This document shows, one piece after another, positions 10,697 through 21,519 of a DNA stretch of 64,000 bases. The notes under the pieces are model-generated. The model saw only the letters and a list, made by a program, of their open reading frames with translations, ran no database searches and was not told the DNA's origin. The position numbers and the translations under genes were made by a program. This DNA comes from Skeletonema tropicum (lineage: Eukaryota > Bacillariophyta > Thalassiosirophyceae > Thalassiosirales > Thalassiosiraceae), in contig CM074132.1 of the NCBI GenBank assembly GCA_037178625.1, positions 1,984,001 through 2,048,000 on the forward strand, written 5' to 3'. Positions within the stretch are counted from its first letter, which is position 1. Each line of letters begins with the position of its first letter.

Positions 10697-11703
10697 TTGC
10701 TACTTTTTGCTTTTGTCACTACCTAGCTCTTTAGCTCTAGCCAGCTTTACCTAGCCGCACGCTAAGCCCAGCGATCATATATAATACAAATACTGCCTCC
10801 TCACTTTTGATCCATTCACCAGCCATGCAGCGCCAACCTGATCTTTTAGATAGATAATTCCTCTCTCTCTGAGGATCGAGAGGCTGCCTTTTTGGCATCG
10901 CATCGTTCGTTGCTACTGAAGTACCATATGCAAAAGCTGTGAGGGGCTACTAAAAAGCAAGAAGCCAAGGAGTAGATCGTCTCAGCTTCCATAAGTATTA
11001 CTTTATCCTTTGCATTGGCTTGAAACTTGCGCTACTTCTCGGCAAACTACCTGTCAGTCGACTCACTTCAAAGCCGTATTTTTACTCGCTGTATTCATGT
11101 ATCGTACGGTGTCGTGCCTCTTATCATGTCTCCTATCGCGAAGAACGCTAGGAGGATTCTGTAACCCTCATTGCGAAATTGTGCCCACCGCTTTTCTTTT
11201 CTTGTCGGCGGTCAGAAGAAACCCTTTTCACATCGCAGATCGAAGCAGTCGACTAGCTACAAAGCGATGAACCCGCCCAAGCAGCATCTGTCGACTCTCG
11301 ACATCTCCCTCCGATTCGACTGCTACAGAAGTTCAGAGAGCCTCGATATGTAGTGATTGCAGTAAAGAAGAGGATTCGTGGTTCTGCGGGTAGGTACTCT
11401 CCGCTCCGCACCCAGCTACAAGCTAGCTAAGCTGTAAGGAGTAAAGGGAAGCAAACAACAAACAAATAGGGGAGGAGGAGGAGGTTGTTGAAATCCTCTT
11501 TCTCGTCTCTGTCGACCGCTTTCTGACACTTTATCCCTGACATTGGCTTGGCATTTGTTCTATGGTATGGGCTAAGTATCAGTCAGTCGACTCTCTTCAA
11601 ATACGTGAAAGTTGAGGAAAAAGCAAGAGGCCGAGGAGTAGATCGTTTCCGCTTCCAATTACTTTATCTTTTTACTAATTCTCGGCTAACTACCAGTCGA
11701 CTC

Positions 11704-12621
11704 CTACAAAGCCGTCTTTTTACTTGCTGTATTCATATACGGTCTCAGCACATACTCAGTCTCTGCATCCTTCATCTCCAACGTTCCCAGCTTGATTTGA
11801 TATAATCTCATTTCAAATCGAGGACCGACCTCATAAAGAGTTACCTTATCCTCTGAATTTCCTTCTTTCGAGTAAACATGATGACGAAAGGATATATGAT
11901 CATTGTCATTACTAAACGTAACGACCCTTCTGGTATCTAACTTTGGAATGGGGAATAAACACTTGAGTATATTTCCCACACGTTTCCCCAATTCGGTATT
12001 GAATTGATTCAGAATTAAATGAGGATAAGCCTCCGACATGGGTGCAGCCCCTCCATCTAGATCATGCCGTAATACTGCCCCATTCAATGTAAAGTAGGCT
12101 GTTGGACCCAATGGTAAATGACAAACAATCAACCCATCTGGTTCTCCTCTCGTTTCTTGAACTACAACCAAATCAGTAAAGTCCGATGTTTTGCAATCTT
12201 CAACTAATTCATCAACACGCTGATTACCTCGATTGACACGTGTTGAATTTGGAATTAATAATTTGACTTCCTTCGAAAATTGCTTTAATCGAGAACTCGG
12301 TGATCGACTCGTAGTCACACAAACACGTGGGTCGGACCAACCGGCATCACCATATTCATCATCGACATGACTTGTGTTCGCCTCATGCTTGGAATCTTCA
12401 TGGTCAATATCTTTCTTTAATTTATCATAGGAGGCACGGAGTTCAGTGGGCAATGATTTACCCTGCGATAAGGCGTCACGGATGCGTTTTTTGGCTTCAT
12501 AGTCCGAAGATTCTTTGGTAGAGAGGGATTTGCGGTAGAGGTACTCGCGGCGAAGGCGGGCTTGGCGGCGGTGTGATGCTGCGGCTGAGCTGCTGGCTGG
12601 CATGTTGTTGTTTGGTAGCAA
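11704..12621 (-). CDS. IMP4: U3 small nucleolar ribonucleoprotein IMP4 (Brix domain)
   Basis: Nucleolar component of the U3 snoRNP / small-subunit processome, needed for 18S rRNA processing. The 305-residue frame begins either at 12621 (MLPNNN) or, more like the family, at the Met at 12603 (MPASSSAAASHRRQARLRRE). The family signature RRQARLRREYLYRKSL is followed by helices, then the Brix domain from about residue 95: DPRVCVTTSRSPSSRLKQF, a central LIVCHLPLGPTAYFTLNGAV, and VTFSNDNDHISFRHHVY near the C-terminus. Length and layout fit IMP4 across eukaryotes, and the frame is intact. Its last codons and 3' flank have been copied into the 5S repeat units upstream. Confidence 0.92.
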   Translation of the reverse strand: MLPNNNMPASSSAAASHRRQARLRREYLYRKSLSTKESSDYEAKKRIRDALSQGKSLPTELRASYDKLKKDIDHEDSKHEANTSHVDDEYGDAGWSDPRVCVTTSRSPSSRLKQFSKEVKLLIPNSTRVNRGNQRVDELVEDCKTSDFTDLVVVQETRGEPDGLIVCHLPLGPTAYFTLNGAVLRHDLDGGAAPMSEAYPHLILNQFNTELGKRVGNILKCLFPIPKLDTRRVVTFSNDNDHISFRHHVYSKEGNSEDKVTLYEVGPRFEMRLYQIKLGTLEMKDAETEYVLRPYMNTASKKTAL

Positions 12622-12885
12622 TCGAGGAAGAGGATAATTATTAGCAGCCTTCAGTTGCTGTTGGTGCTTTTAGTTTAGTAAGGCCATGGTCGGTAAGGTT
12701 GATGTTGATTCATGGTGGAAATGAGTGGCCTACAACCGATGGCGCCATTTTTGCCATCACTTTTTCCACTTCTTCTTTCCACTTTCCACAGTGTCCACAG
12801 CCACATCATCTCACTTTTGAAGAAGTAGTTCGGCTACATGGCGAAGGCAAAGCGGCATCATTTAACAGCCGCACCTATCTTGTGC

Positions 12886-14278
12886 ATGATGGTCACTTCA
12901 TTCCTCTCTAGAAGTGCTGCAGTTGCATTCACTACTACTACTCTTTCTTCACGATGTAGGCCAACATCGACGCAGCTACAGCGCTCGTTCAAAAATTGTT
13001 CTTCTCACTTACGTCACACTACTAACGGCAGCAGCACCGAGGAGAATACAACAACCTCCGCCACATGGCAAAATCCTAGATCACACTGGGCACGGAAGAA
13101 GCATTTTGCCAAGTTGAAACAGCTAAAAGAGCAAGAGGAGCAAGAGAATGGTACAAATGGCTCAAGCTTAGATTGGGATTCATTCGACTTCAGCGACAAT
13201 CCAAAAATGGACAAACGATTCAAAAACAAAGGCAGCAATCCAAGCGATGAAACTGGCATTCCAGAAGATGCACTCAGTACCATCTCCACTGACTCTATCA
13301 CCTACCAAACATATCTTCAATCAGAGAAGAGTATTGACGAAGACACCTCACGTCGTTCACTTGAGTCACAATCGGAAATACTCTCACTCTCACCCGACAT
13401 TGTCCAACGTTCCATTGATATACTTTACACCCTACGTCCTAGATAGACGAATGGAAAGGATCGACGAAGTGTTGAATCAGCGAACGAAGCACACCAGATT
13501 CCTCTACGAAAATCCGTCTAACCCTTCCAATGTGTTTGCCTGCCTGCGCACGCTAGACTCCTTTGGTATTCAATACGTTGATACGATTGTTCAGTCTGAC
13601 CTTTACGAGGGAAAAGAAGCAGTAAACCAAAAACGTGGCATGCGTACTGCCATGGGCTCAGCTGTTTGGATGAGTATACGACAATTTGGATCATTGGAAG
13701 ATGCTGTGCGTCATTTGCGGGAGGAGGAGGGTTGTTTGATTTATGCGAGTGATTTGAATCCAAGTGCAAAGGATGTGAGGGATTTGGTTTGGGATGTGGA
13801 CTTTGATGATGAATCTGATAATTCTGTCGTTGACGAAAATTTACAAGGCGATGACGTTATTGAAGGTGAAGAAGGCAAAAAGCACAAAAAGCAAAGGCCG
13901 ATATGTATAGTCATGGGCAATGAAGATAGGGGAATATCAGATGAGATGAGAGAGTTGGCTGATGAAACATTCTATCTACCCATGTGTGGTTTTGCAGAGA
14001 GTTTCAACTTGAGTGTCGCTACGGCAATTACTCTTGCTCACATGAGTGCACTGTCGACGAGAGCTGGTGACGATGATAGTAATGATTTGAAAGGTCCTTT
14101 ACGACCAGGTGACTTGGATCCACATGAGTTGCAGTGTCTGAGGTTGAGGGGAGTATTGAATAGTCTTGCACAAAGGCGCATGGGCAAAGCTTTGCTGAAG
14201 AAAGGTGAGTGTTCTTTTGGTGAAGTGTTGATGTTGACGTGGGTGATTGAACACATGTTTCTAACATCTTTTGCTTGA
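12886..14278 (+). CDS. Organelle-targeted SpoU/TrmH-family RNA 2'-O-methyltransferase, one frame change
   Basis: Transfers a methyl group from S-adenosylmethionine to a ribose 2'-OH of tRNA or rRNA. From the Met at 12886 the product starts MMVTSFLSRSAAVAFTTT, a signal peptide with an AVAF site typical of diatom plastid import. A linker rich in charged residues follows, then RRMERIDEVLNQRTKHTRFL and NVFACLRTLDSFGI (TrmH N-terminal segment and motif 1). Near the end come CIVMGNEDRGIS (motif 2) and MCGFAESFNLSVATAI (motif 3), which form the trefoil-knot SAM site. The frame changes at 13424-13426: dropping one T of TTT joins QRSIDIL to TPYVLDRR without a gap. The substrate RNA is not predictable; tRNA Gm18 would be the commonest case for this branch. 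Confidence 0.85.
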
Positions 14279-14651
14279 CATAAAAGAGGGTATTGTTCTA
14301 CCAAAGTCTTTTTTCAACTTCTAAGCAATGAGTAATTATGTATATACATTTGATGTGTATTGGAGAACAATACGATAATGCCGAGAAGCAGGTTCCGTCA
14401 TCAGATAAGGATAGGCATCATGGCCCTCTTAAATTGATTGATCTAAAGTGTTCCAGTTTTGAGATGAAGTGATGTTTGGTTAAATTTTGGATCGAATGCA
14501 TCATCAAAATACATATTGTCGTAAATTAAATCGAATAATTCCTCCGGACGCCATCGAAAATGTCTACCAACACAGAGTCCTCTTACGAACACAATAGACG
14601 TAGATGGCATCTACAACAAACACAAAACCTCTCTCCTCTAGCTCTCTCCTT
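14279..14651. other. Intergenic stretch between convergent genes
   Basis: Two 3' ends face each other here, so it should hold both polyadenylation regions. It is AT-rich, with no open frame, repeat or RNA gene recognised. Confidence 0.4.
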
Positions 14652-15146
14652 TTAATCATCCACCCTAATGAAGACGGTATTCCCACAGCAGCAATCCGGA
14701 GCACAATCTTCTTCATAACACGCCTCATAATCACATTCGGCGATTGTACCATCAGGAGCTTTTTGATTATCGGCAGAGAAGCGCATCCTACCAAGCTCAC
14801 CGCCTTCGTAACATTCGTATTGGAGTGTTGCAGGTGTATAACTGTAATAATTGAAAGTTTGGCCTGCTTCGGGGGTGACTAGATCTTCGACGCCAATCTC
14901 TATATAATCGTTGCCGGTGTCATAGTCAGTTCGAAACTTTTTGCAATGAGGGAGGGACATTGACATGCTGAAGCTGTAGCTGTAGCTACCAGCCTTGGCT
15001 GCCTTGGACTTTGTTGCCTTGGACTTGGTCGCCTTGGAAGAAGTTTTCGACCCCTTTGCAGAGATGGAATGCGAGTAGGAATGGGCCGAAACAGTGGCTG
15101 AAGAAACAGCTGCTGAAAGGACGATGATGGCGGCAGAGAGGTTCAT
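14652..15146 (-). CDS. Secreted Lys/Ser-rich protein, silaffin-like N-terminal half
   Basis: The 164-residue protein starts with a signal peptide (MNLSAAIIVLSAAVSSATVS). Residues about 30-52 are a lysine-rich repeat in which Lys alternate with Ser, Ala and Thr at one-, two- and three-residue spacing (KGSK, SSKATKSK, SKAAK). A SYSYSFSMSMS run follows, then a folded-looking region with nine cysteines ending in a CAPDCCCG cluster. Lys/Ser-rich secreted proteins with such KxxK spacing and SYS/SMS runs are characteristic of biosilica-associated silaffins and cingulins of Thalassiosira, where Lys carry polyamines and Ser are phosphorylated. That role here is inference from composition. The Cys-rich C-terminal half is unlike classic silaffins and could be an extracellular domain of its own. 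Confidence 0.6.
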   Translation of the reverse strand: MNLSAAIIVLSAAVSSATVSAHSYSHSISAKGSKTSSKATKSKATKSKAAKAGSYSYSFSMSMSLPHCKKFRTDYDTGNDYIEIGVEDLVTPEAGQTFNYYSYTPATLQYECYEGGELGRMRFSADNQKAPDGTIAECDYEACYEEDCAPDCCCGNTVFIRVDD

Positions 15147-15519
15147 TGTTGCAGATAATTGTTACTCCTATAACTATGATTATAAGTATGATAGATGCAG
15201 CAGGCAAAGCTTGGCGATGGCTGCTGTTATTGTTGGGTGTCAGTTGTTCGTGCTCTGCTTGAAGATGTGTTCGTTGTGGTTTTTGTGCAACGGAAGAAGA
15301 TTTGACATTATTTGAATTGAAGAAAAGTCAATAAGATGGTAAACGTTCTCTCATTTGAAAGAAATGCGTTAGGTAGCAATCATTTCCTTGGCGGCAGTTG
15401 AAGTGCGAAAACAAACTTACCACTCACACTGCGCTGCCCATGCAATAAAACATAAAACTTGCTTATGCACAGTTAAGTATGCACCCCTCTCTCTCTAGAA
15501 TCTATTACAATTCTAAACA

Positions 15520-17761
15520 ATGGGTCTGTTGAATGCAATAGACGAGTACTTCACTGGATTCCATCGCCGACGTTGAACTGACTTCTGCATCTAACGGCAA
15601 GGAGCAGCGAGAGCAAGCACAAAAATTGAACGAATTACAAGATGAGGAAGAAACGCTTCGGCTTGTAGAGGACCAATCTTCCTCATCGTCATCCAATAGC
15701 AGTAGCAGTGGCAGCGTTAGTAAGTGATTCAGGCGGATCGGTAAATTTGTTACTGTCGCTGATAGGAGGAATTGTTGTAATCTACATGACTTATGAATTT
15801 GGAGTTGGCAATGGTGTCAGAGTTAGCACCACCACCAGTGGCGATGGCGATAGCATGAATCATCCAGTTGCACCGCCAATAGACACAAACACACCACCGC
15901 CAATAGACACAACACACCGCTAATAGACACAACAGGTGCTAATTTTGACGATATATCTTCGACCTTTACGAAAGCAACGATACATGATACACGACAAGCA
16001 GCCACTGAACTGATAGATTTACTACACAACTATTATGGAGGAGAGAACAACGCTAAGGCAATGTTGGTGGAAAGCTGGCAGGCACACTGGAATTTGGAGA
16101 AGGATGCTATCCTTTCTTACAATGAGCATATTGATGACCAAAACAATGAAGGTAACGATGATGATGATGATGATTCAGTCAGCAATCCTGGTGGACGAAC
16201 TTTAGGAAAGAAAAAGGGAGTCAAAAAGGCAAATAATATACTCAACGATCCAGACAACATGACACCAGAAGAATTATCCCAAAATCACCACCACAAGAAG
16301 GAACGAACCACAAAGCTCGTGACTACAATGGCCCGAGCACTACTCAACCCTGATCAGACGAAGTTTACAATAGGAACAATCGGAAGCAGTGTTGCAGCAG
16401 GTCATGACAACTGTCATTACGATAGCTACGAAAGTCAATTGGAACGAACACTCACACCCATATTTGCCGCTGCCAAAATGGCCCTCCAGGTACAAAATGC
16501 CGGCGAGGGCGGGGGATGCGGTGACAGCCACAAGAATCAAGTGTTTTGCGTCACTCAAAATCTAAGTCCGGATGTGGACATTATTCATTACTCATGGACG
16601 TACTTTGAAAAGGGTGGGGCAGAAGAGCAGCGGGAGCAACTTGTGAGGTGGGCACAGCGTATGCCCCGTAGGCCAATGGTTCATCATTTAGTTGCACGTG
16701 GGAAAGCCAATACGTGTGAAGCTGATTCCGAGCAGAATGTGGTATTGGATCGTACGTATGCTGTATATGGTTATAATGCATTTTGTATTCAGACAGGGTT
16801 GTATTTTGGAGGACATGATTATGATACTGAAATGGCGAATGACATCAATCGATTCGGATGGCAACACACTGGGGACGGATATCACAATACGACTAGATAT
16901 GGAGAGGAGTTACCAGATGATGATCCACGAAAGGGGAGTTTAGGTGTGGTGTATCGCAATTGGCATCCAGGACCATTGGGGTTTCAGATTGCTTCAGATG
17001 CATTTGCCTATGTTTATATATCAGGATTGCTGCTTGCTTTGGATATTATTGAAGAGGATATGGATAGTGGTGCGAATGTGTTTGAGAGGTGGTTTGACAC
17101 CTCTGCTAGAAGAAGAGGTTTGGACTTGGAAGAGACGGATCAACACACTGGGCAACGCCAGCTACTACAATTGCCACCACTCGAAAGCATGCCTGAACCT
17201 CGCTTCTGCCATCCTCTGTACTGCAGTACGCCTCATCCACCGAGCTGTTTGAATTACGAGCTCCCAACCTTTGGTCCTGCTGGGATCAACGTTGATTTGG
17301 TTACAGACGACTGGTCTCTGTGGCATGAACCCAACAAATGGAATTACATGGTTGGAAAAGTCGACACTAAAATATTCAAAGAGAAAGGTGATCCAGAATG
17401 GTACGAAAAGTGCACACATCTAGATGCATGTGGTGGCATAACGACTGGAGAGAAAGGAACTGGAATGATAGTTTACGATTTACCAGTGGAACACATGACA
17501 GCTGGCCTCGTAGTCATTTGTGTTTGTTGTGGAAAGAAGATCGCAGAGAGTATGGTTCTGAATAATGACAACATTGTTTTTAAGCTGAATGACCGAGTCC
17601 TGGACAAGACAGGTATGGATCTCTTTCCAGCCGAAAAATGTGTCAGATTGCTAAGAGGATTCGAAGAGGATGGGTACGAGAAGGAGGAGAAAATGTTACT
17701 GTCAGTGGAAGTCTTGGGAGGTGAGACTGAAGTAAAAATTAGCCACGTCATAGCCTTGTAG
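15520..17761 (+). CDS. Type II membrane protein with an SGNH-hydrolase-like luminal domain
   Basis: Three frames join into one protein. An N-terminal cytosolic part rich in Ser/Glu/Gln is followed by a single hydrophobic anchor (VNLLLSLIGGIVVIYMTY), a short Pro/Thr repeat (PPIDT) and a domain of more than 500 residues. The first frame change, near 15722, is either one extra A or an intron with the strong donor gtaagt. The second, near 15919, falls inside a PPIDTN/PLIDTT repeat and fits one missing A. In the large domain, FTIGTIGSSVAAGHDNCHYD resembles block I of SGNH/GDSL-type enzymes (GxSxxxG, with GSS for GDS). VDIIHYSW, and DxxH-like NWHPGPLGFQIASDAF, could hold the other catalytic residues. 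Several Cys suggest disulfides in the ER or Golgi lumen. Family and substrate are inferred. Confidence 0.55.
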
Positions 17762-18139
17762 TTGCAAGTAGCGTTTTGATAGACATTATTAGAAGCATTA
17801 ACATCAACTCCTGGGCTGCAAAGAAAGCTAGAGCTAGCCGACTGCTTAGATCTGAATCTGTTGATCTTATGATCAGTTAGTCCGAGCGAGGTTCGGATAC
17901 TTTTCGTCACCAGTGTTCGCAGCAGAGTTCGCAGCCGGTCTTCAAAATGACTCCGAGTGTCTCTTGAAACTAAAAGTATCTTGCCTTTTGGTCAGGTCAC
18001 ATCTTTTTGTAAGTAATTTTAACCTGTCAATGCAAAGTTGCATAATTCCCGCATCTCTTTCAGAGTGCCCTCTTCTTCCATCCACACAGACTGAGTGCTC
18101 TCAAGTAAGATACTTCTACTTCTCTCACACACAATTGGA
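17762..18139. other. Intergenic or 5'-leader region of the coiled-coil gene
   Basis: Contains a 76-codon plus-strand frame (17913-18143) with no recognisable domain. A possible splice donor (aagtaagata near 18105) would allow an upstream non-coding or short coding exon. Nothing firmer can be said. Confidence 0.3.
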
Positions 18140-18868
18140 ATGACAAAAATAAATATGACCTTAACCTCACTGGAGATGGAGCTCGAGGCATCCAACAACG
18201 CTCTCCGGCAAGTACTTTCCTTCAAGGAATCACACATTGCCATGCTTGAAGAAAGACTGCTCAACATGTCCTATGAGCTGGCCTCGTCGCGGGCACGTGA
18301 AGATGAGCGGAACTTGCTGCTTCGTCGATCTGCACAATCATCACAATGCAGCAAGATATCAGAGGAAGATAACTTCATGAATCCAGCTGATCTCGTTGAC
18401 GACAGCGATAGCACCAAGAGCATTATGACCAGACCATCATCATCCAGTGTACCAGGCTGGAGATCTAGCCGTATGCCAGAAGATAATGTCAGTGTTAGCG
18501 CAAGATCCTCTTCGTCCTGTCCTACTCGTGTAGGCGGCATCATTGGTAACATTACCAAATTCGATACAAGTGAAAATCTAACAGTTGACTTCCCAACTAG
18601 TGGCAGACGTAGTTCAATGACAATGATTGATGAGTATTCAGCTGCAGCAAAGAACTCAGCCGCATCTCGTCAACGAAGACGAAGGACATTTGGAGGACAA
18701 CTCCTTCGATCTCTTGCTGCAGAAATTTCCAAGCAAGGAGAAGAAGCTTCTCCGCATCGAAACTCGAATCCCAAGCTACTTCATGATCAAGGTTCCTCGA
18801 GGTTGATGATTGGTTCGACTGTGCTATTTCCCATGGAAGATGATAATTATTCAGTAGGCTTTGAGTAG
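18140..18868 (+). CDS. Small coiled-coil protein of unknown function
   Basis: The start chosen is the ATG at 18140, because the frame upstream opens only with a non-ATG codon. The 242-residue product has a heptad-like N-terminal coiled coil (LEMELEASNNALRQVLSFKE ... LEERLLNMSYELASSRARED), then a Ser-rich, probably disordered middle, then a basic patch (RQRRRRTFGGQLLRSLAAEI). No enzyme motif or signal peptide is seen. It could be a cytoskeletal or scaffold protein, but this is not supported further. Confidence 0.6.
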   Translation: MTKINMTLTSLEMELEASNNALRQVLSFKESHIAMLEERLLNMSYELASSRAREDERNLLLRRSAQSSQCSKISEEDNFMNPADLVDDSDSTKSIMTRPSSSSVPGWRSSRMPEDNVSVSARSSSSCPTRVGGIIGNITKFDTSENLTVDFPTSGRRSSMTMIDEYSAAAKNSAASRQRRRRTFGGQLLRSLAAEISKQGEEASPHRNSNPKLLHDQGSSRLMIGSTVLFPMEDDNYSVGFE

Positions 18869-19049
18869 ATAGCGAGTTAATAGTTGTTCGTACAAGAACA
18901 GGCCCGCCAGGCCTACTTTGAACTTTCAGTACACTACTAATACTTATGCAAAGATGATAATGCATCAGGAGCTGCTTAGATCTACCAACACTGTCGAGGG
19001 CCTTTAGTGTGCTGTTCTCAGGTCGATTGATCATGATGACGACGAACGT

Positions 19050-20600
19050 TCAAATTTCTGCATCTCTATGGTCTACTGGTCGAGAGCTCAAAGAACTAAT
19101 GAATCGAAGACCATTTCTGGTACTTGTCTCAGCCACATCTTGCAAACTCTCTCCTCTCGCATGAGCAGCATACGCTGCTGCACCAGCAGTCCCTAATATC
19201 ACATCTTCAGTCGCATGAACGTCCGATTCTACCAGGAGTCGATCGGAGGGAATAGCTTGTACTGCTTCGATGCCTTTACGCTTTGCCTTCTCACTTGTAC
19301 ACATGATATAATTGACACTATGGCTGAACCCGAAATAGAAAAGAATTTCAGTGTCGCCTTTGTCGCCCTTCTCTTCAGCGTCCTGATGTTTCTGTTGCTT
19401 CTTCTTCCCTCTTTGTTTCTTCCCCCTAGCTTCTACTAGTTCTGGATAAAGGATACTTCTTTCAAAATCTAATATTTGTTGTACATGATGAGCTGTGCCA
19501 GTAAAAGAGTGCATTGCGATGGCAGGCGGAAATGCCTTCTTTAGTGTAGCTCTCACTCCTTCATTCTCTAATGAGTTGTTGCAAGAGATATGGATCTCTC
19601 CCTCTTTTGAACAAGATTCTCTTGCCTCTTTCAAAATTTCATCCAAAGTTTCCATGAATATACCGTGAGCATTCACACAATGGACAGTCACAGGTCGACG
19701 CCACTGTGCTGCCAGCTCCATCTGTTTCTTAAACACGATCTTTTGTAGTTGAAGTGCTGTTGCCTTTCCACCCAGTGTCTTTGGGAACTCTCGGACGAAG
19801 CGAGCCATTTTACAAAGACCAATTTCTCCAATGATTAGATTGGGGTGTTGACTTATTTTTGCTTCCAACTCGGATAGCCACTCCCAATTGAGATATTTTT
19901 CGATGTTTGTTGGTTCAGAAGTGATTTCCTCCTCATTGTTTTCTACTATATTTTTCATCAGTATATCACCCAAATACCATGGATGGACACCCAATGCAGG
20001 GAGAATATGTTGTGATCGACAAGCGTAGTCTATAGCATTGTCCCAGTCAATAGGAGATACTGCTGCAGTAATGGAGACAACAACATTTGCTTGATCATTG
20101 TATGAGGATGCCTCTTCGTCGCTTCCTTCTTTAGCGTACTGTATGCTTCGTTCTAAGTGTGGATGTCCATGTGTATCAACAAGTGCTATAGGCTGCTGCT
20201 GCTGCTCTGCGGCATCGGCCCGAGCTGAGATGATTGCTTGCCAAGATTCTGATGGAGACAATACATCTACTGCTTCAGATGGCAATGAACCACCCGTAAC
20301 GTTCACACGCTCATATTCTACAACCTCAGTATCACCCCAAGGCAGAAACAGGTTCTTCCCCAAGAAAGAACAGCAAGGACAAGATGATTCGTTCATTCGA
20401 GACAACAATTCGAGATCGGAAGATACAAGCTGACCAAAGGAGCGACTTCTGGCAGGGGAGGCAAATAACGGAGTAGATTTGAAAATCCTATGACAAACGG
20501 TCGAAGTTGCTGATGGTCTCCGGATAATCTTTTGTAGATTGCCGACAAACAGTAGTGATGGCATGAGTGATGGCACCAACATTGCTATCATCATCATCAT
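19050..20600 (-). CDS. TatD-family metal-dependent deoxyribonuclease
   Basis: An intact 516-residue frame. After an N-terminal extension of about 135 residues (hydrophobic and Arg/Ser-rich start, possibly an organelle presequence), the amidohydrolase-fold TatD domain begins with VDTHGHPHLE (the HxH metal site, residues 144 and 146). It continues with LPALGVHPWY, LIIGEIGLCK (metal-binding Glu), a mid-domain VTVHCVNAHG, AMHSFTG and, late, RLLVESDVHA (final Asp). This matches the family order, with a Lys-rich insertion (RGKKQRGKKKQQKHQ) before the last strand. TatD enzymes are 3'-5' exonucleases active on damaged or fragmented DNA. Family members are usually about 260-300 residues, so the extension and insertion are notable. 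The initial Met run leaves the exact start uncertain. Confidence 0.85.
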   Translation of the reverse strand: MMMMIAMLVPSLMPSLLFVGNLQKIIRRPSATSTVCHRIFKSTPLFASPARSRSFGQLVSSDLELLSRMNESSCPCCSFLGKNLFLPWGDTEVVEYERVNVTGGSLPSEAVDVLSPSESWQAIISARADAAEQQQQPIALVDTHGHPHLERSIQYAKEGSDEEASSYNDQANVVVSITAAVSPIDWDNAIDYACRSQHILPALGVHPWYLGDILMKNIVENNEEEITSEPTNIEKYLNWEWLSELEAKISQHPNLIIGEIGLCKMARFVREFPKTLGGKATALQLQKIVFKKQMELAAQWRRPVTVHCVNAHGIFMETLDEILKEARESCSKEGEIHISCNNSLENEGVRATLKKAFPPAIAMHSFTGTAHHVQQILDFERSILYPELVEARGKKQRGKKKQQKHQDAEEKGDKGDTEILFYFGFSHSVNYIMCTSEKAKRKGIEAVQAIPSDRLLVESDVHATEDVILGTAGAAAYAAHARGESLQDVAETSTRNGLRFISSLSSRPVDHRDAEI

Positions 20601-20733
20601 CGTCGAAGAAGATACTCAATCAAGTCAGTTTTGATGGGGTTTTAGGCTATTCGGTACGCACGAGTTGCAACTCTCGTAACGTGTAACGTCAGCTTGAGAG
20701 CTACTTACTGCTCATTACTCATTACACTCATGA

Positions 20734-21519
20734 CAAGGGTAAATAAGCAGGGTTGGCGTCGTTTTTTAAATTTCAAAATCAATTTACCATCTCGTCAGCT
20801 CATCGGTACTCGAATTTAGCGACCTTTCACAAATTCCGACGTATCGCTCCTATGATCCGCAGTGATCCAGAAACGGCATCAATTTTTTCCTAAGTAAGAG
20901 TGTCGTTACGGTTTTGAGATCCTTGTAATTGAGTCTCGCTTGCCTTCATTGAGTCTCGGTTGCCCGCCGGATCTCCGTCATTGAAAGCTCAAATTGAACA
21001 CTCTCTGCCGGCAACCATGGTCAGCGTTGCCGCCGCTGGAATAGACCAAGTTAATAGCCGTAATATCGGCCGATCGGTGGCTAATCGTTACTATGGATTA
21101 CTATGTCAGTGTTATCGTGCTTGGATCCAGCAGAAACGCTCCTTGGGACGTTCAATAAGCGCTGTTCAGTGGGCGGCGCTCGCCGGACGTCACCGTCTAA
21201 TATTGCCTCCATACTGCCTTCTCTCAGGGGATTTGGCAGCGGCGAGGGCTTCAACACCAACAAAATAATCCATAGTAACGATCAGCCACCAATCGTCCCA
21301 TATTACGGCGATTACCTTGGTCTATTCCAGCGGCGGCAACGCTGACCATGATGCCGTGTGCCTGCCTTGAATGAGCGGCGTTGGTGCAGATCATCATGTT
21401 CGGACCGGCACTGACTTTCGCATTTGAACTTGCTGACGAGACGGTAACGGTACTCAGCTTTTTTACTAGGTAAAATTTTGGCGGGAACCGTCGTCGCCAA
21501 CCCTGCTTATTTACCCTTG
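20734..21519. mobile_element. 786-bp non-autonomous hAT-like element with long inverted repeats
   Basis: The two ends are a perfect 25-bp inverted repeat starting CAAGGGTAAATAAGCAGG. Each end is directly bordered by ACTCATGA (20726-20733 and 21520-21527), an 8-bp target-site duplication. A second inner inverted repeat of about 90 bp (from about 21017 on the left and about 21350 on the right) starts ATGGTCAGCGTTGCCGCCG. Short frames on opposite strands in the arms (MVSVAAAGIDQ ...) are mirror images of each other and not evidence of a gene. Eight-base duplications and a C-A-rich terminus suit the hAT superfamily; no transposase is encoded. Confidence 0.85.

Larger units (their letters stand above)
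10136..11499 (+). repeat. 1.36-kb direct repeat, copy 2, carrying a 5S rRNA gene
   Basis: Second copy of 7208-8567 in the same orientation. The two differ by scattered substitutions and one four-base insertion (gtag, near 11392). The boundaries are sharp: homology begins at ccctctcctgtgg and ends at aaatcctct. Beyond the right edge, 11525-11740 contains further degenerate copies of the 8040-8190 portion, running into the IMP4 3' end. Confidence 0.85.

Noticed and set aside
20960..21268. 102-codon plus-strand frame as a gene
   Set aside because: It lies inside the inverted-repeat element and is mirrored on the other strand in the opposite arm, so it reflects element structure rather than selection for a protein.
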